Positions 1 through 10,809 of a DNA stretch of 64,000 nt are shown piece after piece; position 1 is the first letter of the stretch, and the number at the start of each line of letters is the position of its first letter. Below the pieces are notes generated by a model, which saw only the letters and a list, made by a program, of their open reading frames with translations, did no database searches and was not told the DNA's origin. The DNA lies in NCBI GenBank assembly GCA_036936605.1, contig JAUPFV010000002.1, forward strand, positions 319,130,893-319,194,892. Direction: 5' to 3'. Both the position numbers and the translations under genes were made by a program. This DNA is from Limnanthes douglasii subsp. nivea. Its lineage: Eukaryota > Streptophyta > Magnoliopsida > Brassicales > Limnanthaceae.

Positions 1-801
1 GCAGACAGACTATAATTGCAGCGGTGGATTATTTTTCTAAATGGGTGGAAGCGGAACCCCTGGCAGGGATAAAAGCAAAAGATGTTATCAAATTTGTAGT
101 TTCGAATATTTGTTGTCGTTTTGGGGTACCCATACAAATCACAACGGATAATGGACCTCAATTCGACAACAAAGACTTTAAAAGCTTTTGCCTTTCCAGA
201 GGCATACGACAATGCTTTTCTGCCCAATTTCATCCCCAGGCTAACGGTTAGGTGGAAGTGACCAATCGAACAATTCTGGATGGGTTGAAAAAGAATTTGG
301 AAGGAAAGGCGGGAAGATGGCCTGATTATTTACAAGAAGTATTATGGGCTTATAGGACAACGCCTCGAACTGCCACAGCTGTATCTCTATTTGCCTTAGT
401 GTATGGTATGGATGTCATTGTCCCATCGGAGATTGTCTTCTCATCATATCGGGGCAGCTTATATAGAATATTTGAAAGACCAAAGCAGAGCCCTGTAATT
501 GGGTCTGGTTGAAGAAAAAAGACAACACGCACAGTTGAAGTCTTTGCATTATCAAACATTAATGAGGAGTAGATATGCTTCTAAAGTAAAGCACTGAGAT
601 TTTAAGGTGGGAGACAAAGTTTTACGCAAAGTTTTTCTGCACACTAAAGAGAAGAGTCTTGGAAAGTTGGGACCAAATTGGGAGGGCCCCTATGAAGTAA
701 CAGAGAAAGTGAAACAGGGAACATACAGGTTAAAAGACAAGGAAGGGCAATATCTGAGGCTTTCCTAGAACATCGAACATTTAAAGTTGTATTTAGAATG
801 A
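1..801 (+). pseudogene. Integrase C-terminal part of element A (broken)
   Basis: The reading enters the window in the integrase catalytic core. DYFSKWVEAEPLAG carries the first catalytic region, TDNGPQFDN the second acidic residue, and FHPQANG followed by VEVTNR the glutamate region. A TAG interrupts the last motif at 249-251. The frame slips near 440-510, and further stops occur at 595-597 and in the C-terminal NIEHLKLYLE-like end. The natural end is the TGA at 799-801. Integrase would insert element cDNA into the genome. There is no chromodomain after the core, as expected for non-chromovirus elements. It is a dead copy by its stops and frame slip. Confidence 0.85.
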
Positions 802-861
802 TAAAGAAGTTAGCATGTAATGTTTGTTTTTTGTGTATTTTCAGGTTTCCTAAAAACAGTG

Positions 862-911
862 AGGGCATACTCTTTCCTACCCTGTTAGGCACAGGAAGGT
901 TTGAGCGAGGT
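862..911 (+). other. Conserved post-integrase block (element A)
   Basis: About 60 bases after the integrase stop there is a GGGCATACTCTTTCCT-type motif followed by CCTACCCTGT, a short loop, ACAGGAAGG, then a purine-rich end. The two arms could pair. The same block follows integrase in elements B, C, D, E and F. Its function is unknown. Confidence 0.6.
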
Positions 912-946
912 GCCATTATGAGCTAATTAATACAACGCATTGTTTT

Positions 947-1120
947 GCCTCGAACTGTTATTTGAGCCACAATATTTTGTGCCTCGAATTGTTTGGTGCC
1001 TCGAACTATGTATAGTGCTTATGCCTCGAACTATTATTTGAGCCACAATATTTTGTGCCTCGAATTTTTTGGTGCCTCGAACTATTATTTGAGCCACAAT
1101 ATTTTGTGCCTTGTATTTTT
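947..1120 (+). repeat. Tandem repeat between integrase and the convergent gene (element A)
   Basis: There are about three copies of a unit containing GCCTCGAACTATTATTTGAG and CCACAATATTTTGTGCCTCG. The copies are roughly 50-75 bases apart, the first being stretched by an insertion. It fills the gap between the integrase end and the end of the antisense gene. Confidence 0.8.
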
Positions 1121-1384
1121 TGTCCTTCTAACTATTTCTCCTAAGTTAGTTTTATCACATATTCATAATGAATATTACGATACAAGTCGGTTTAGATCAA
1201 CTATTCAACGCGAGTTGGCAAACACTTATAAAACGTATGCAAATTAACAAATTACACATTCCACACAGTGGCATACACAAAAATCTGAGGAGTCCATCTC
1301 CTTGAACAAAGTTAGATGGGTTACAAAAATCGCCTTAAACGGACATACACAAAAAATTGCTAACTATGCTACCATTTTTACTAA

Positions 1385-3780
1385 CTAGTCAGACTTATCC
1401 GAGTAGTGACTTTCCTCATAATCCGATACCTTACTATCACTCACCACAATGTGAGGAGGACGGAGGTCCGAGGAGACGAGTTTCCAAAAGCTGCCTAAGT
1501 CATACTCAGGGTGCTCTGCATGAATTTGGGTAATTAGGCCTGCTCGGACTGTAGCATCTCGAGCATTGAGGTTGTCTATGCACACTTAGCCACATAGGCA
1601 TTCACGGATTTTTCCTTCTCCTCCTCAACTTCCCGAGGAAAATCTTTGATCCGCTTCACCAACTTTTCTATGTCCTTCGTCACCTTTTCATAGTCATCAC
1701 AGCAATCTTTAAATCCCCTGCATGCCAGCTCATGAGCCTTTTGAAGTTCGTTCAAGAGTTTTTCTTGAGCCCCCGTCTTCTTTTGGTAGAGGTCTCTTTC
1801 TTGCTGGTAGCATCTTTCAAGCATGATGACATAATTCTCAGAGGCATATAGTCTTTCATAAAGTACATCTGCTTGACTCTCCACAACGGCGTATTGTTTC
1901 TTTGCCTCTTCAAGTTGCGAGGAGACCAGCAATGCCTTGATTCTTTGGGAGAATTAACTCTAACTTATTTTTCAGGCTAACTTGATATTTCTTGGAGCTC
2001 GCTGCCTTGAGCGGTTTCTTGAACATCATCTTGCATCTTGCCATCCTCGGGTAATTCTTGAGGGGGGTGGTTGTTGATTGGTGACTATCCTTTCATTATC
2101 TGACTGGCGATCCTTCGTGGAAACTTCCTCGTCGGATTCACCAAGGTGACTCTTGGCACGAGAGCGCTTCGGGAGGTAGATGACTATGTCTTTTTTAGTC
2201 ACTCGATCTAGAACTTCTTGCTGTGGGGGAGGGGTCATCAGTTCTTTCAGGGTCAATCGATCAAGAGGGTTCAAACTCCACAGTCGGCTCATGGCTAAGT
2301 TGTTATTCATGAAGCACAAGCGGAATCTATTTTCTCAGTGTTCTTTGGCCCACTCGCTCAATTTGGTGAAGACGGTAGTGGCACTCTCCACATAATCCGA
2401 GTAGGGTTTTGAAATACCTGTCATAGCTACAAGTATTTTCAAGTCAGTACATTATTATCTGAGGAGAAAAGGTAAAAGAAGTTAGTAAACTTACATTTGT
2501 TGGTCCCCAAGAGGGATAGCCTGTGAGGATTCGAAGGAGTCGATTATGACCCGGTGTCCCAGTGACCAGAGAAGAAGATGAATTGTTGCCTCCATTTCTT
2601 ATCTGCTTCTAGCAAGTCTTTTAAAACCTTTTTTTGTCGGCCAAAGGTTAGTGAGTAAAATGGAAAAAATAGATTCCTTGCTAAGCCAGATAGTCTGATA
2701 AGCTCTTCTAAGGAAAATTCGATGCCTGAAATCCTCGAAGCCATGATGATTTCCATAAGCGTGAACCACATGTTTGGTCCGGCTTGTGAAGGGCAGAGAC
2801 CAATCTTGGCAAAGTACTCAATAAAAAATGGGTCTAAAGGAAACCTTAACCTCAAATTCATAATTTCGGTATAAACAACTAGTTCATCATCCCTCACTGA
2901 TAGAAGAGTCTCACCTTCTGAGGGGAACCTTGTGTCAATATATGAAGGAATGCACCACCGGGTCCTCAGCATGGGATCTTCGGAGGGTGAAAAATACTTA
3001 TATTGTATGTTATGCAATGCCACCATGTGCTTGTTCTCGATCCCTCGAATGTTGTTGCTTGCAATGGCATCGAGCTCTAAGGGAAGAGTGATATCTCCTT
3101 TAGATTTAGGTGCAATCCGACGAGCTTTCTCTTCGGACACTATTAGATGATTGGTAGTCGCTTGACTAGAAGATTCTAAAGGCAAGTTAGTGGTCTTATT
3201 TTGCTCTGTAGAAGAAGCTGGTTAAATTTATGGCTCAGGAATATCCGAGGAAATCCTTTTTCCTTTAGCAGCCAAAGCTTTGTTACGCATTTCTCGAAGC
3301 TCCTCTTCGGTTAAGGAATTCCTTCTTGGAGAAAATCGAGGGCTCCCAGTTGTTGTTATTGAAGGAGTGGCTGGAAGGCTCGATCCTGAGTTATCATTTT
3401 TTGGCGGAGGGTTTTCAACGGTTAGAGCTAATGGGGAGTTCGAAGTCTCCGAGGGCGTCCTTTTAGCACGCTTGCACTCCTTAGATATCTTCTTATGGTG
3501 CTTTTTCCTCTTCCCAGACGAGTGTTTATAATGTTTATCTTTACCCATGAGGTCGACTTTTCCTTAATCGGAAATTAGACTATGTTGTGAAACTTCGAGG
3601 GGTATGATAGCAGTGGAATTTTCCGGTGGAGGCCAGGAACCATAAATCGTAATGACAGGAGGTTGAGGTTGAGGCTCAACGTATTCACCAGCAGCAACTC
3701 TTTCTTGGAATTTTTTACTTATTAACAGCCACTCTGGAATCCGACGAGGCTTATAAGCCAGCTTTCTCTCTCTAGAAATT
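1385..3780 (-). pseudogene. Antisense accessory gene of element A (PF04195-like, broken)
   Basis: Transcribed against gag-pol. From the N-terminus: a short start region near 3780, a Pro/Ser-rich stretch with a basic run (KHYKHSSGKRKKHHKK), a domain resembling Pfam PF04195 at 3185-2544 (core FPLDPFFIEYFAKIGLCPSQ), a phase-1 intron, an exon 2 region ending in a basic patch, a coiled coil (1932-1576) and an acidic Ser/Asp tail ending at 1385. The intron runs from a GTAAGT donor at 2494 to an AG at about 2427 or 2418. The tail holds EYDLGSFW, matching PKRNLGDLW in C and E. Several stops and frame slips break it. Where related copies have the start ATG, A reads ATA. Function is unknown; similar antisense genes are known in Grande elements. 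Confidence 0.75.
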
Positions 3781-3820
3781 TTTAGATTGAAAAAGTTTGG
3801 AATTATATGGAAGGGGTCAG

Positions 3821-3830
3821 TATTTATAGA
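3821..3830 (-). promoter_or_regulatory. TATA box of the antisense gene (element A)
   Basis: On the - strand the sequence reads TCTATAAATA, upstream of the antisense gene. It is followed about 50 bases later by an AGAGAGAGAAAG tract just before the expected start. B, C, D and E have a matching TATA box ahead of their antisense genes. Confidence 0.55.
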
Positions 3831-4273
3831 GAGATATGGGCCTTTAGAGTTAATAAGGCCTGGGGACTTTTTCTCTTGTTTTCCTAAGGGTATTATGGGA
3901 ACTATAGGTGTGTTTTGCTGGTTTGAAAAACAAGGGTGAAGGTGAAAGGACAGTCCAATGATGAAAAGCATTGGGAACAGGAATCAGATCTCCAGAATGA
4001 TTCGGTGACAACGAGCCACAATCTCTGACGTCACAGTAACAGCCTACCATTTCCTACTGATAAGTTCGATGCATCTCAATGCTTGCAATGCCTTAGTCTA
4101 GTGGGAGCAATTCGGTAAGGTTGGGCCAGTCAAGTCCGATGAACAAAATTAAAGAGAGGTTTGCTTCAAAGATATGCTAAAACATTGCAAGGATTGGAGG
4201 GCTACTGGTAATAACGTGAGAGACTATATATTCGAGGATGAGACTTTTTCTTAATCAAATAGTAATTTTTTAT

Positions 4274-4565
4274 GAAGTATTTTTTGAAGAGGTATTGTTC
4301 GAGGAGACGTTTCTTGAAGAATTAAGGTATAAAAGATATTCGAAGAGGAAATCTATTCGAGGAGGCGCATTGAAGTATTTTTCGAAGAGGTATTGTTCGA
4401 GGAGACGTTTCTTGAAGAATTAATATATAAAAGATATTTGAAGAGGAAAGCTATTCGAGGAGGCGCATTGAAGTATTTTTCGAAGAGGTATTGTTCGAGG
4501 AGACGTTTCTTGAAGAATTAAGGTATAAAAGATATTCGAAGAGGAAAGCTATTCGAGGAGGCGCA
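4274..4565 (+). repeat. 97-base tandem repeat upstream of the 3' LTR (element A)
   Basis: Three copies of a unit of about 97 bases begin near 4276, 4372 and 4469. Each contains GAAGAGGTATTGTTCGAGGA and CTATTCGAGGAGGCGCATT. They lie between the start of the antisense gene and the polypurine tract, rich in TTCGA. The copies are very similar, so the array is recent. No gene is seen in 3972-4635. Confidence 0.9.
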
Positions 4566-4639
4566 TTTTCGAAGAGAATTGAAGGCATAAGACGAAATTT
4601 GGAGATATATTTACAGTCCCAGTAAAAATATTTTTACTA

Positions 4640-4654
4640 GGACTCGGGGGCTAC
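4640..4654 (+). other. Polypurine tract of element A
   Basis: GGACTCGGGGGCTAC lies directly before the TG of the 3' LTR. It would prime plus-strand DNA synthesis. B has GACTGGGGGGCTAC at the same place. Confidence 0.75.
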
Positions 4655-5044
4655 TGATGAGGGAGAATAAAAGACGTGTGGTAAAATTGCAAAGAACAAG
4701 TTTATAAGGAGAGAATTGTAAATAAGAAGTTTATTAGGAGAGAATTGTAAAGAAGAAGTTGTATTAGGGGAGAATTGTGTAGACTACAATAAAAATAGTC
4801 ATTATGAAAAGATGAAAAGATATAGGGACCAGAGATGTAATTAGCGCGAATTAAAGTGTGTGGGGCCCGTAATTGTACTATAAAAGGACCACACATGCTT
4901 TATAGATCCGGGATTAATATAATATCACTTTCTCTCACTTTCTCTCTCTTAGAAGGAACCCTAGCAAAGAATTAAAAGACTATCTAGCCATTAAAAGATT
5001 CTCGTAACACAAAATTACCCCTCAAGCTATTCTTGAACTCTTCA
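4655..5044 (+). repeat. 3' LTR of element A
   Basis: It begins TGATGAGGGAG after the polypurine tract. The promoter-like CTATAAAAGG is near 4870, followed by CTTTCTCTCTCTTAG. It probably ends at CTCTTCA at 5044, because copia coding sequence resumes directly afterwards. The right edge is inferred; no second LTR is available to compare. Confidence 0.7.
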
Positions 5045-6198
5045 ACTGGTACTTGAGATTTGGTTAACTTACCTACCGGAAAGAAAATTATTTGTTGTAA
5101 ATGGGTGTTTAATGTCAATATAAATCTAGAAGGGATGATAGGTCGTCTCAAAGCACGACTTGTCGCATAATAATATGTTCAAAGTTATGGTGTTGATTAA
5201 TCTGAAACCTTTTTCCTCAATAGCTAATTTTACCTCTATTCGTTTATTTATTTCTTTAGCAGCTTCAAATGATTGGCCATTGCATTAGTTAGATATCAAA
5301 AATACATTTTTACATGGAGACCTTCAAGAAGATGTCTATATAGAGAAAATACCGGGATTTGTTGCTCAGGGGGAGAGAAAATGTATGACGTTTGTATAAA
5401 TCATTGTACAGACTAAAGCAAAGTCCCTGTTCTTGGTTTGGAAAGTTTAGTGATACACTAAATTAATTTGGATTGAAAAAGAGCAGTTTTGATCATTATG
5501 TTTTCACAAACGTTCTGCAAATAAAATTATACTCGTGGTTGCATATGTTGATAACATCATTATTACTCAGAACGATAGTAAATTCAATACATTGCTTACT
5601 ACATTTTTACATTTACAATTTCAAACAAAACATTTAGACCATTAAAGTATTTTTTTGGGGTTGAAATAACAAGAAGCAATAAAGGTATTCTTTTATCGCA
5701 GAAAATATGTTTAGGATTTGTTGATGGAAACATGAAAGTTAGGAGCAAAACCATATAATACACCAATGGTTTCTAAATTGAAATTAATGAAAGAGAACGG
5801 AGAATTATTTAGTGATCCAGAAAGTATCATCGATTAATATGAAAACCCAATTATCTTACGGTAACTTGACCAAACATTGCATATCCAGTCAGTGTTGTAA
5901 GTCAATTTATGTATTCTCCAACATTTAATAATTGGATAACTCTCGAACATACTAATATAAAGTGTTTTACAGATGTCGATTGGGTTGGATCTAAAGATGA
6001 TAAAAGATCGACCACTAATTATTGTGTTTTGTATGAGGTAATTTGGTATCATGGAACAGTAAAAAATAAAAAGTTGTATCGAGATCGAGTGTTGAAGCTG
6101 AATATAGAGCCATGACTCAATCTACTTGTGAGATAGTTTGGATTTTTCAGTTGTTAAATGATATTAGCATCAATACTGGTGAGTTCAGATATTAAGAA
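5045..6198 (+). pseudogene. Ty1/copia reverse transcriptase and RNase H remnant (host of A and D)
   Basis: Broken copia pol on the + strand. The N-terminal RT reading includes CCKWVFNVN and GRLKARLVA, then LHQLDIKNTFLHGDL-like and SLYRLKQSP-like stretches in shifting frames. The catalytic YVDD appears as YVDN near 5546. RNase H follows at 5930-6190, with CFTDVDWVGSKDDKRSTTNY and an AEYRAM-like stretch. Many stops and frame slips are present. The reading is cut at 6198 by element D and its last part resumes at 45161. This makes the copia element the oldest visible layer of the cluster. Confidence 0.8.
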
Positions 6199-6488
6199 TG
6201 TTGTCTTAGGAAGAAGTTATATGTGAATTCTAGAGAGAGAAAGAGAGAAAGAGAGTTTTAGAGAGAGAAAGTCATAGTACAATTGAGTAAGATCAAAAAG
6301 TGTTCAACCCCTTTATTAGTTTAGCCTTTCCCTTTATATAGAGGCGCAAAGACTTAACCTTTATCTAAAAACGGTTACACAAAATAGAGTAAATTACTCT
6401 TAGTCCTCAATAATGTTACATAGTTACAATTGTTCTCCTAAACTTACATTATTTACATTTTAGTCCTTAAATTTCTACTTCCATATCA
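6199..6488 (-). repeat. 3' LTR of element D
   Basis: On the - strand it starts TGATATGG directly after an AGGAGGACTAC polypurine tract (6489-6499) and ends CCTAAGACAACA at 6199. It carries CTATATAAAGGG (about 6335-6346), followed by TTTCTCTCTCTA tracts, the same order as in B's LTR. No second LTR of D is in the window. Confidence 0.65.
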
Positions 6489-6635
6489 GTAGTCCTCCTA
6501 CTTCTCATGTCAGTAAATGAATGAGAACTAAATGTCTTCGAATCCTTAAATAGGCCGCATCAGCTGTTGTGATTGAAAACTCGAAGCCAAAAACTTCATA
6601 TAAAACTCAGTCCAAAACTCAATATAAGATGAAGA

Positions 6636-6711
6636 TTCGAAGTCAAACAAAGTCCTCGAACAAAGTCCTCGAATTCAAAGTCAAACAGAGTCCTCGAACA
6701 AAGTCCTCTAA
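6636..6711 (+). repeat. Short tandem repeat in element D
   Basis: Two copies of a 35-40 base unit built from AAGTCAAACAAAGTCCTCGA and TCGAACAAAGTCCTCGAATT. It sits between the 3' LTR and the antisense gene, the place where A has its 97-base repeats. Confidence 0.65.
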
Positions 6712-6950
6712 TCATTATGGAAGCAATTTCAAAACACAGTCATCGAATTCAAACTGGAGAATGATGAGCTTCGAATATTACCAATGGTATATAAAAATGT
6801 AACCATTTAGATTCATCATAATCTTCTAGCTACTAGACCCATAGCTAGCTAACTAGTCTGACAGATGTCGAACTCCTAAATTTTTCATCGTTTTGTATTA
6901 TGTCCTATCATCATAGAGTCCTTTCCACTTCTACACGTCTTCCTATATTT

Positions 6951-6960
6951 CTATAAATTT
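6951..6960 (+). promoter_or_regulatory. TATA box of the antisense gene (element D)
   Basis: CTATAAATTT lies about 200 bases upstream of the antisense gene start region near 7152. It is comparable to the TATA boxes ahead of the antisense genes of A, B, C and E. Confidence 0.45.
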
Positions 6961-7151
6961 ATCAGTAGCCTCATTTTTCATTCTCACGATACAAATCCCT
7001 TGAGAGAAAACTTAAACTTTTGGCTACTTTCAACGTGCTCTTCAACTTTCATCAGAAAACTCAAACTTCCCAATCAAAATCTATATTCTCCGGTTAATCT
7101 TCATCCAGTTTAGGAGAAAAAAATCCAAAAACCAGAAGATCCAAGGCTAAC

Positions 7152-7619
7152 ATACCCAAAAAACCAAAATCTCCAAAGCATGACAACAATCTAGTCTTCA
7201 GATCATACGACTACTTTTGCATCACTACGAGAGTGGAGGAATATAAAGCCGCCGGATTAATCAACAACGCTTATGTTGGAACAAACACCAAAACCACTTA
7301 TTACGGTAATTTTGATCCAACTAAAATACCTGATTTTTCCCCTTCTCCTATAACCGAAGAGCGCCCTTCTTCCAAAGTTCAAACACCTAAAACACCTTGA
7401 GCCACTTCTTCTCAAATCAAAGTTTCTCCCCTGATTAGTGAAGAATCAAACGAATCTTCATTAAAACAAATTTCAAATACCCCATCCTCAACTTTTTTCC
7501 ACTAAAGAGAAAACTTTTATAGACATAAGAGATAATTCAGGTATTATTTCAATTCCTCCCTCATCAAATCCAACTACTTAGTCTCCTCCTTTGAGAGAGA
7601 TAACTGAAGAAGTTCCAAT
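7152..7619 (+). pseudogene. Antisense gene of element D, segment 1 (N-terminal)
   Basis: The first part of D's accessory gene, on the + strand because D is on the - strand. The reading contains HDNNLVFRSYDYFCITTRVE and EYKAAGLINNAY, similar to ADEYRAAGLI in B. A Ser/Pro-rich stretch with several stops follows. The expected start codon position (7152-7154) reads ATA. Element B interrupts it at 7620; the same gene continues at 18362. Confidence 0.65.
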
Positions 7620-7948
7620 TGATAAGGGAGTAATTCGCCGAGCCCAATAGAAAATGAGTTAATTGCAAATAGAAGAAGTGAAATATACACATTAGTTATT
7701 TATTATTTATTAGAGAACAAGGTGTAAATGAAGTAGGATGTAAAGGACTAACCAATAAATAATCAAAGACTACCTATGACATAAATGGGTCCCACTTTCC
7801 CCGCTATATAAGGGAGCCCTTTTATTCTTGGGTAGGTGAACATTCTTTAATACTTTCTCTTTCTACTTTCTCTCTCTAAATTTTTAGCTCTAGTCACATC
7901 AAGCACAAGATCCAAGATTCCTCATTCTTGTCATTAATTTACTCATCA
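7620..7948 (+). repeat. 5' LTR of element B
   Basis: Runs from TGATAAGGGAG to ACTCATCA. It contains a TATA box, CTATATAAGGGAGCC (7804-7818), then TACTTTCTCTCTCTAAA. It differs from the 3' copy by scattered substitutions and short indels. Confidence 0.92.
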
Positions 7949-7949
7949 T

Positions 7950-7965
7950 TGGCGCCGTCTGTGGG
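7950..7965 (+). other. Primer-binding site of element B
   Basis: TGGCGCCGTCTGTGGG directly follows the 5' LTR. The TGG start pairs with a tRNA CCA end. This motif is common after the 5' LTR of plant gypsy elements. The tRNA is not assigned here. Confidence 0.8.
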
Positions 7966-8022
7966 TACACGTGATACCTAAAAGAAAACTTTTCTTCGAA
8001 AATCGAGATTTAATCTTAAGCA

Positions 8023-9710
8023 ATGAATGACGAGGCGACTGGGGAAACGGTCGGGAGAGAGGTGGCCCGAGCCATTTCGTTGTCCAAGGGCGAAGAGGCA
8101 CCGGAACATGAACATTATGCGTATGGTCGGGATAAGCGATCAACTCTTATCATGACCATATGACAATTAATGGAGGACATCACAAAAGCTGAATGCTGAA
8201 AAAGGAGAGGGCTTTAGATGACAAAAGAGCTCGGGAAGGCAAAGGGAAATAGCCGATGATTGACAACCGCGGAGAAGGCTCTCCGGGGGTAGACCACCGT
8301 ATCGATGCCCGTCCTGTGCACAATTATCAAGAGCCCCAGTAAGACAGAGAGCGGGATGGAAAAACCAGGCGATTTCAAAAGGATGACCGGGGTATTTCTG
8401 CTAATTATACTTCGGACGATTCGTCGGGAAGATAATACCGTCGCAAGGAAAGACGAAACAAACTCGCGCGAAAAAATAATTCCCAACGTAATACGGCACC
8501 CCGTTCTGACTCATCCAAGTTCAAGAAAGACAGCACTGAAAAAAGAACGTCGATTTCGCACGAAAAAAGAAGAATTGTTGACGGCCAGTAGAGAAGAGCG
8601 GGTAATTTTACCCCAGGTTCAGTGGTAGCCTTCAAATAGCCAGACGCAAGGGTACAGAGTCAGTAGTCAGTTCATCAACTTGAGTAATGAAGGATTGTAT
8701 GGAATTCCTACTGAGGGGCTCGGCGGCGGTTCTTTTGGATGTGGAATGAATTGGAGAGCGTTACCGTTATCAGACGGAATATTGTCAGGACACCTCCGGA
8801 CAACCATTTGGAAGCCTTTAAAAACTTCATGTTGAGTTTTGATAATGACGACAAGTTGTTATGCCGAGCTTTTTCGATGACCTTCAGGGATCGGGCATTC
8901 AAAGGGTACAACCGGTTACCGCAGGGTTGTACAAAGAATTTTGGGATATTCTGGATGATGTTCCGTCAAAAATTTGTGGGAAGCAAAAGTTTTTGAGCCA
9001 ATGGAGACACAATCGTTAACTGTAAACAAAGACATGGAGAGAGCCTCAGGGATTACACCAGGCGTTTTATCGATGCAAAGACCAACCTTGACCACTGCGA
9101 GGAGAACGTGGCTCTGACAGCATGCCGTTTAGGGCTACTCCCAGGACCGATGAAACAAGCAGTCAATAAGAAACAGGCTTTTACTTTTTCCGCCCTTCGA
9201 GCTCAGGTGGAAAAACAAATATTGATAGAGGAAACCGAGGCGTCCGAATTGGCAGCGCAGATCCAGTAGATTGCACAAGCATCGGTTGTCATAAAGCAGG
9301 GCACTCAACCTTGCTACGCCCCGCAGGTTCAGCCAATCAACACAATACCACCGACCCAGTCTGCACCGGCCAAGCCCCTAGCATCCCAGGGACAAAGGAC
9401 AAAACAGACCAACCAGGTGGTCTCATGACCTATTTCCAACAAATGGATCCGACCTGCTTACTTTGCTGATTTAATAGAGTCCGTATCCATAATCTACGAT
9501 AAGACAAATAAGAGCGGGATTTATCGGAGGCCTTTTTCCATCCCAACGCCTCAAGAAAGCAGAAATAATCGATTTCCGGTACCATAAAGATGTGGGACAT
9601 GATACCAAGGATTGTATTGCCCTCAAAAAGGAAATGCAGATGTCGATAGAAAATGGAAAATTACTCGAGTATGCGAAGACGAAAGCACAACAGGGTGCGA
9701 CTTCGAAATA
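8023..9710 (+). pseudogene. gag of element B (broken)
   Basis: The start is taken at ATG 8023, about 75 bases after the LTR. The N-terminal charged region (8023-8650) has several stops. The gag core is clearest at 8739-8996, with PPDNHLEAFKNFMLSFDNDD and LLCRAFSMTF, closely like the C and E gag. The C-terminal zinc-knuckle-like stretch near 9570-9620 (YHKDVGHDTKDC-like) leads into the protease region. Gag would form the particle and bind RNA. It is inactive by stops near 8160, 8625, 8995 and 9270. Confidence 0.8.
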
Positions 9711-9714
9711 AATC

Positions 9715-10580
9715 GTGACGGTACAAAAACCCGAGACAACCATGGGAATTTCTGAAGTAACCGATCTTTTTGACGTATCCGTCGAATATCTTGATCCTGA
9801 TGTCAGTCGTAACCTCATCGGGGTCATTGAGGAAGAAGTTGTGGAAAGCAGAGGAAACGTAAGGAACCTCTGTCAATTCTTCGAATCGTTGACTATTTTT
9901 GGGGGTGATTATATGGCAGGGATCACGCATTCTTCCCGGAAACGATATATTGTGAACCTAGCAACTCAGTTCGAAGCTCGGACTCATCCTCATTTGAAAG
10001 GCAACCCATCACCGATTCTATATTTTGACGACGACGACATGAGAGATATAGCTGGTCCTCACGAAGATGTCGTTCTTATCGGGGCGTCCATTGCGGGAGA
10101 AGAAGTCTAACGTATCCTTGTCGACACCGGAAGTTCGGAAAACATAATCTTCGCATCAACGTCGCCAAGTTCAGGAAACCCCCAGTGATTAAGCGTTCGA
10201 ACTGAACTATTGTGGGATTGACAGGTTCGGCTGCAGGAGAGTTTGAAGGTATTGTTCAGCTAGGCCGCGGGCCTTTCAAGAAAGAGGTCACCGTGTTATT
10301 TGTCGTGGTAGATACGCCAGCTTCTCATAATGCAATCTTTGGCAGGTCGTGGCTGTCCCGAATGCATGCGGTAATGTCCACTATTCATCAATGCTTGAAA
10401 TACGTGGTCGGAAACAATGTAGGATGGTGAGAAGCAGCCAGAAAGCGGCAAGAGAATGCTACCGGGCGGCCTTAGCGCCAAAAAGGGATCAGGAAATGGA
10501 GCAAGTTTGGGACTAGCAGTTAGCAGGACTTCCATTGGGGTCGTTACTTGTTGACGATCCTAGGGACGCTCCCATTTTTT
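9715..10580 (+). pseudogene. Aspartic protease region of element B, with amber codon before RT
   Basis: The reading from 9715 has the linker CQFFESLTIFGGDYMAG, then EDVVLIGASIAGEEV and a DTGS-type active site near 10118-10135, interrupted by a stop after GEEV and an indel. It continues with AIFGRSWLSRMHAVMSTIHQ (10330-10390). A one-base slip occurs near 10425. A TAG at about 10513-10515 is followed by CAG TTA, at the place where C and E also have TAG. The protease would cleave the polyprotein. Confidence 0.8.
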
Positions 10581-10809
10581 GACTACCGATGAAGAATGTG
10601 AAAAACACTAGTTTACCAAAGGAAGAGTCTTATAGTTCGGAACTAATTTATTATCAGGTTTCAAGAGACAGTTGATTTTATTACTACAGGAGAATTTGAA
10701 TTTGTTCTCTTGGTGCTCGAAGGACGTTACCGGAGTCCGAGAAGACCGTATAATTCACAAGTTAACCATCAACAAAAACGTCCGACCCATCTCATAAAAA
10801 CGTCAGGCC

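Larger units (their letters stand above)
1..5044 (+). mobile_element. Element A: Tat-like Ty3/gypsy retrotransposon, 3' part
   Basis: This is the right-hand part of a Ty3/gypsy element; the left part lies outside the window. In order it shows the end of integrase (to 801), a short conserved block, tandem repeats, an oppositely oriented accessory gene (1385-3780), a second repeat array, a polypurine tract and a 3' LTR. The sequence right of the LTR is a Ty1/copia reverse transcriptase reading on the + strand, so A appears inserted in that copia element. The target-site duplication cannot be checked because the left end is missing. The layout matches B and C. Confidence 0.85.
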
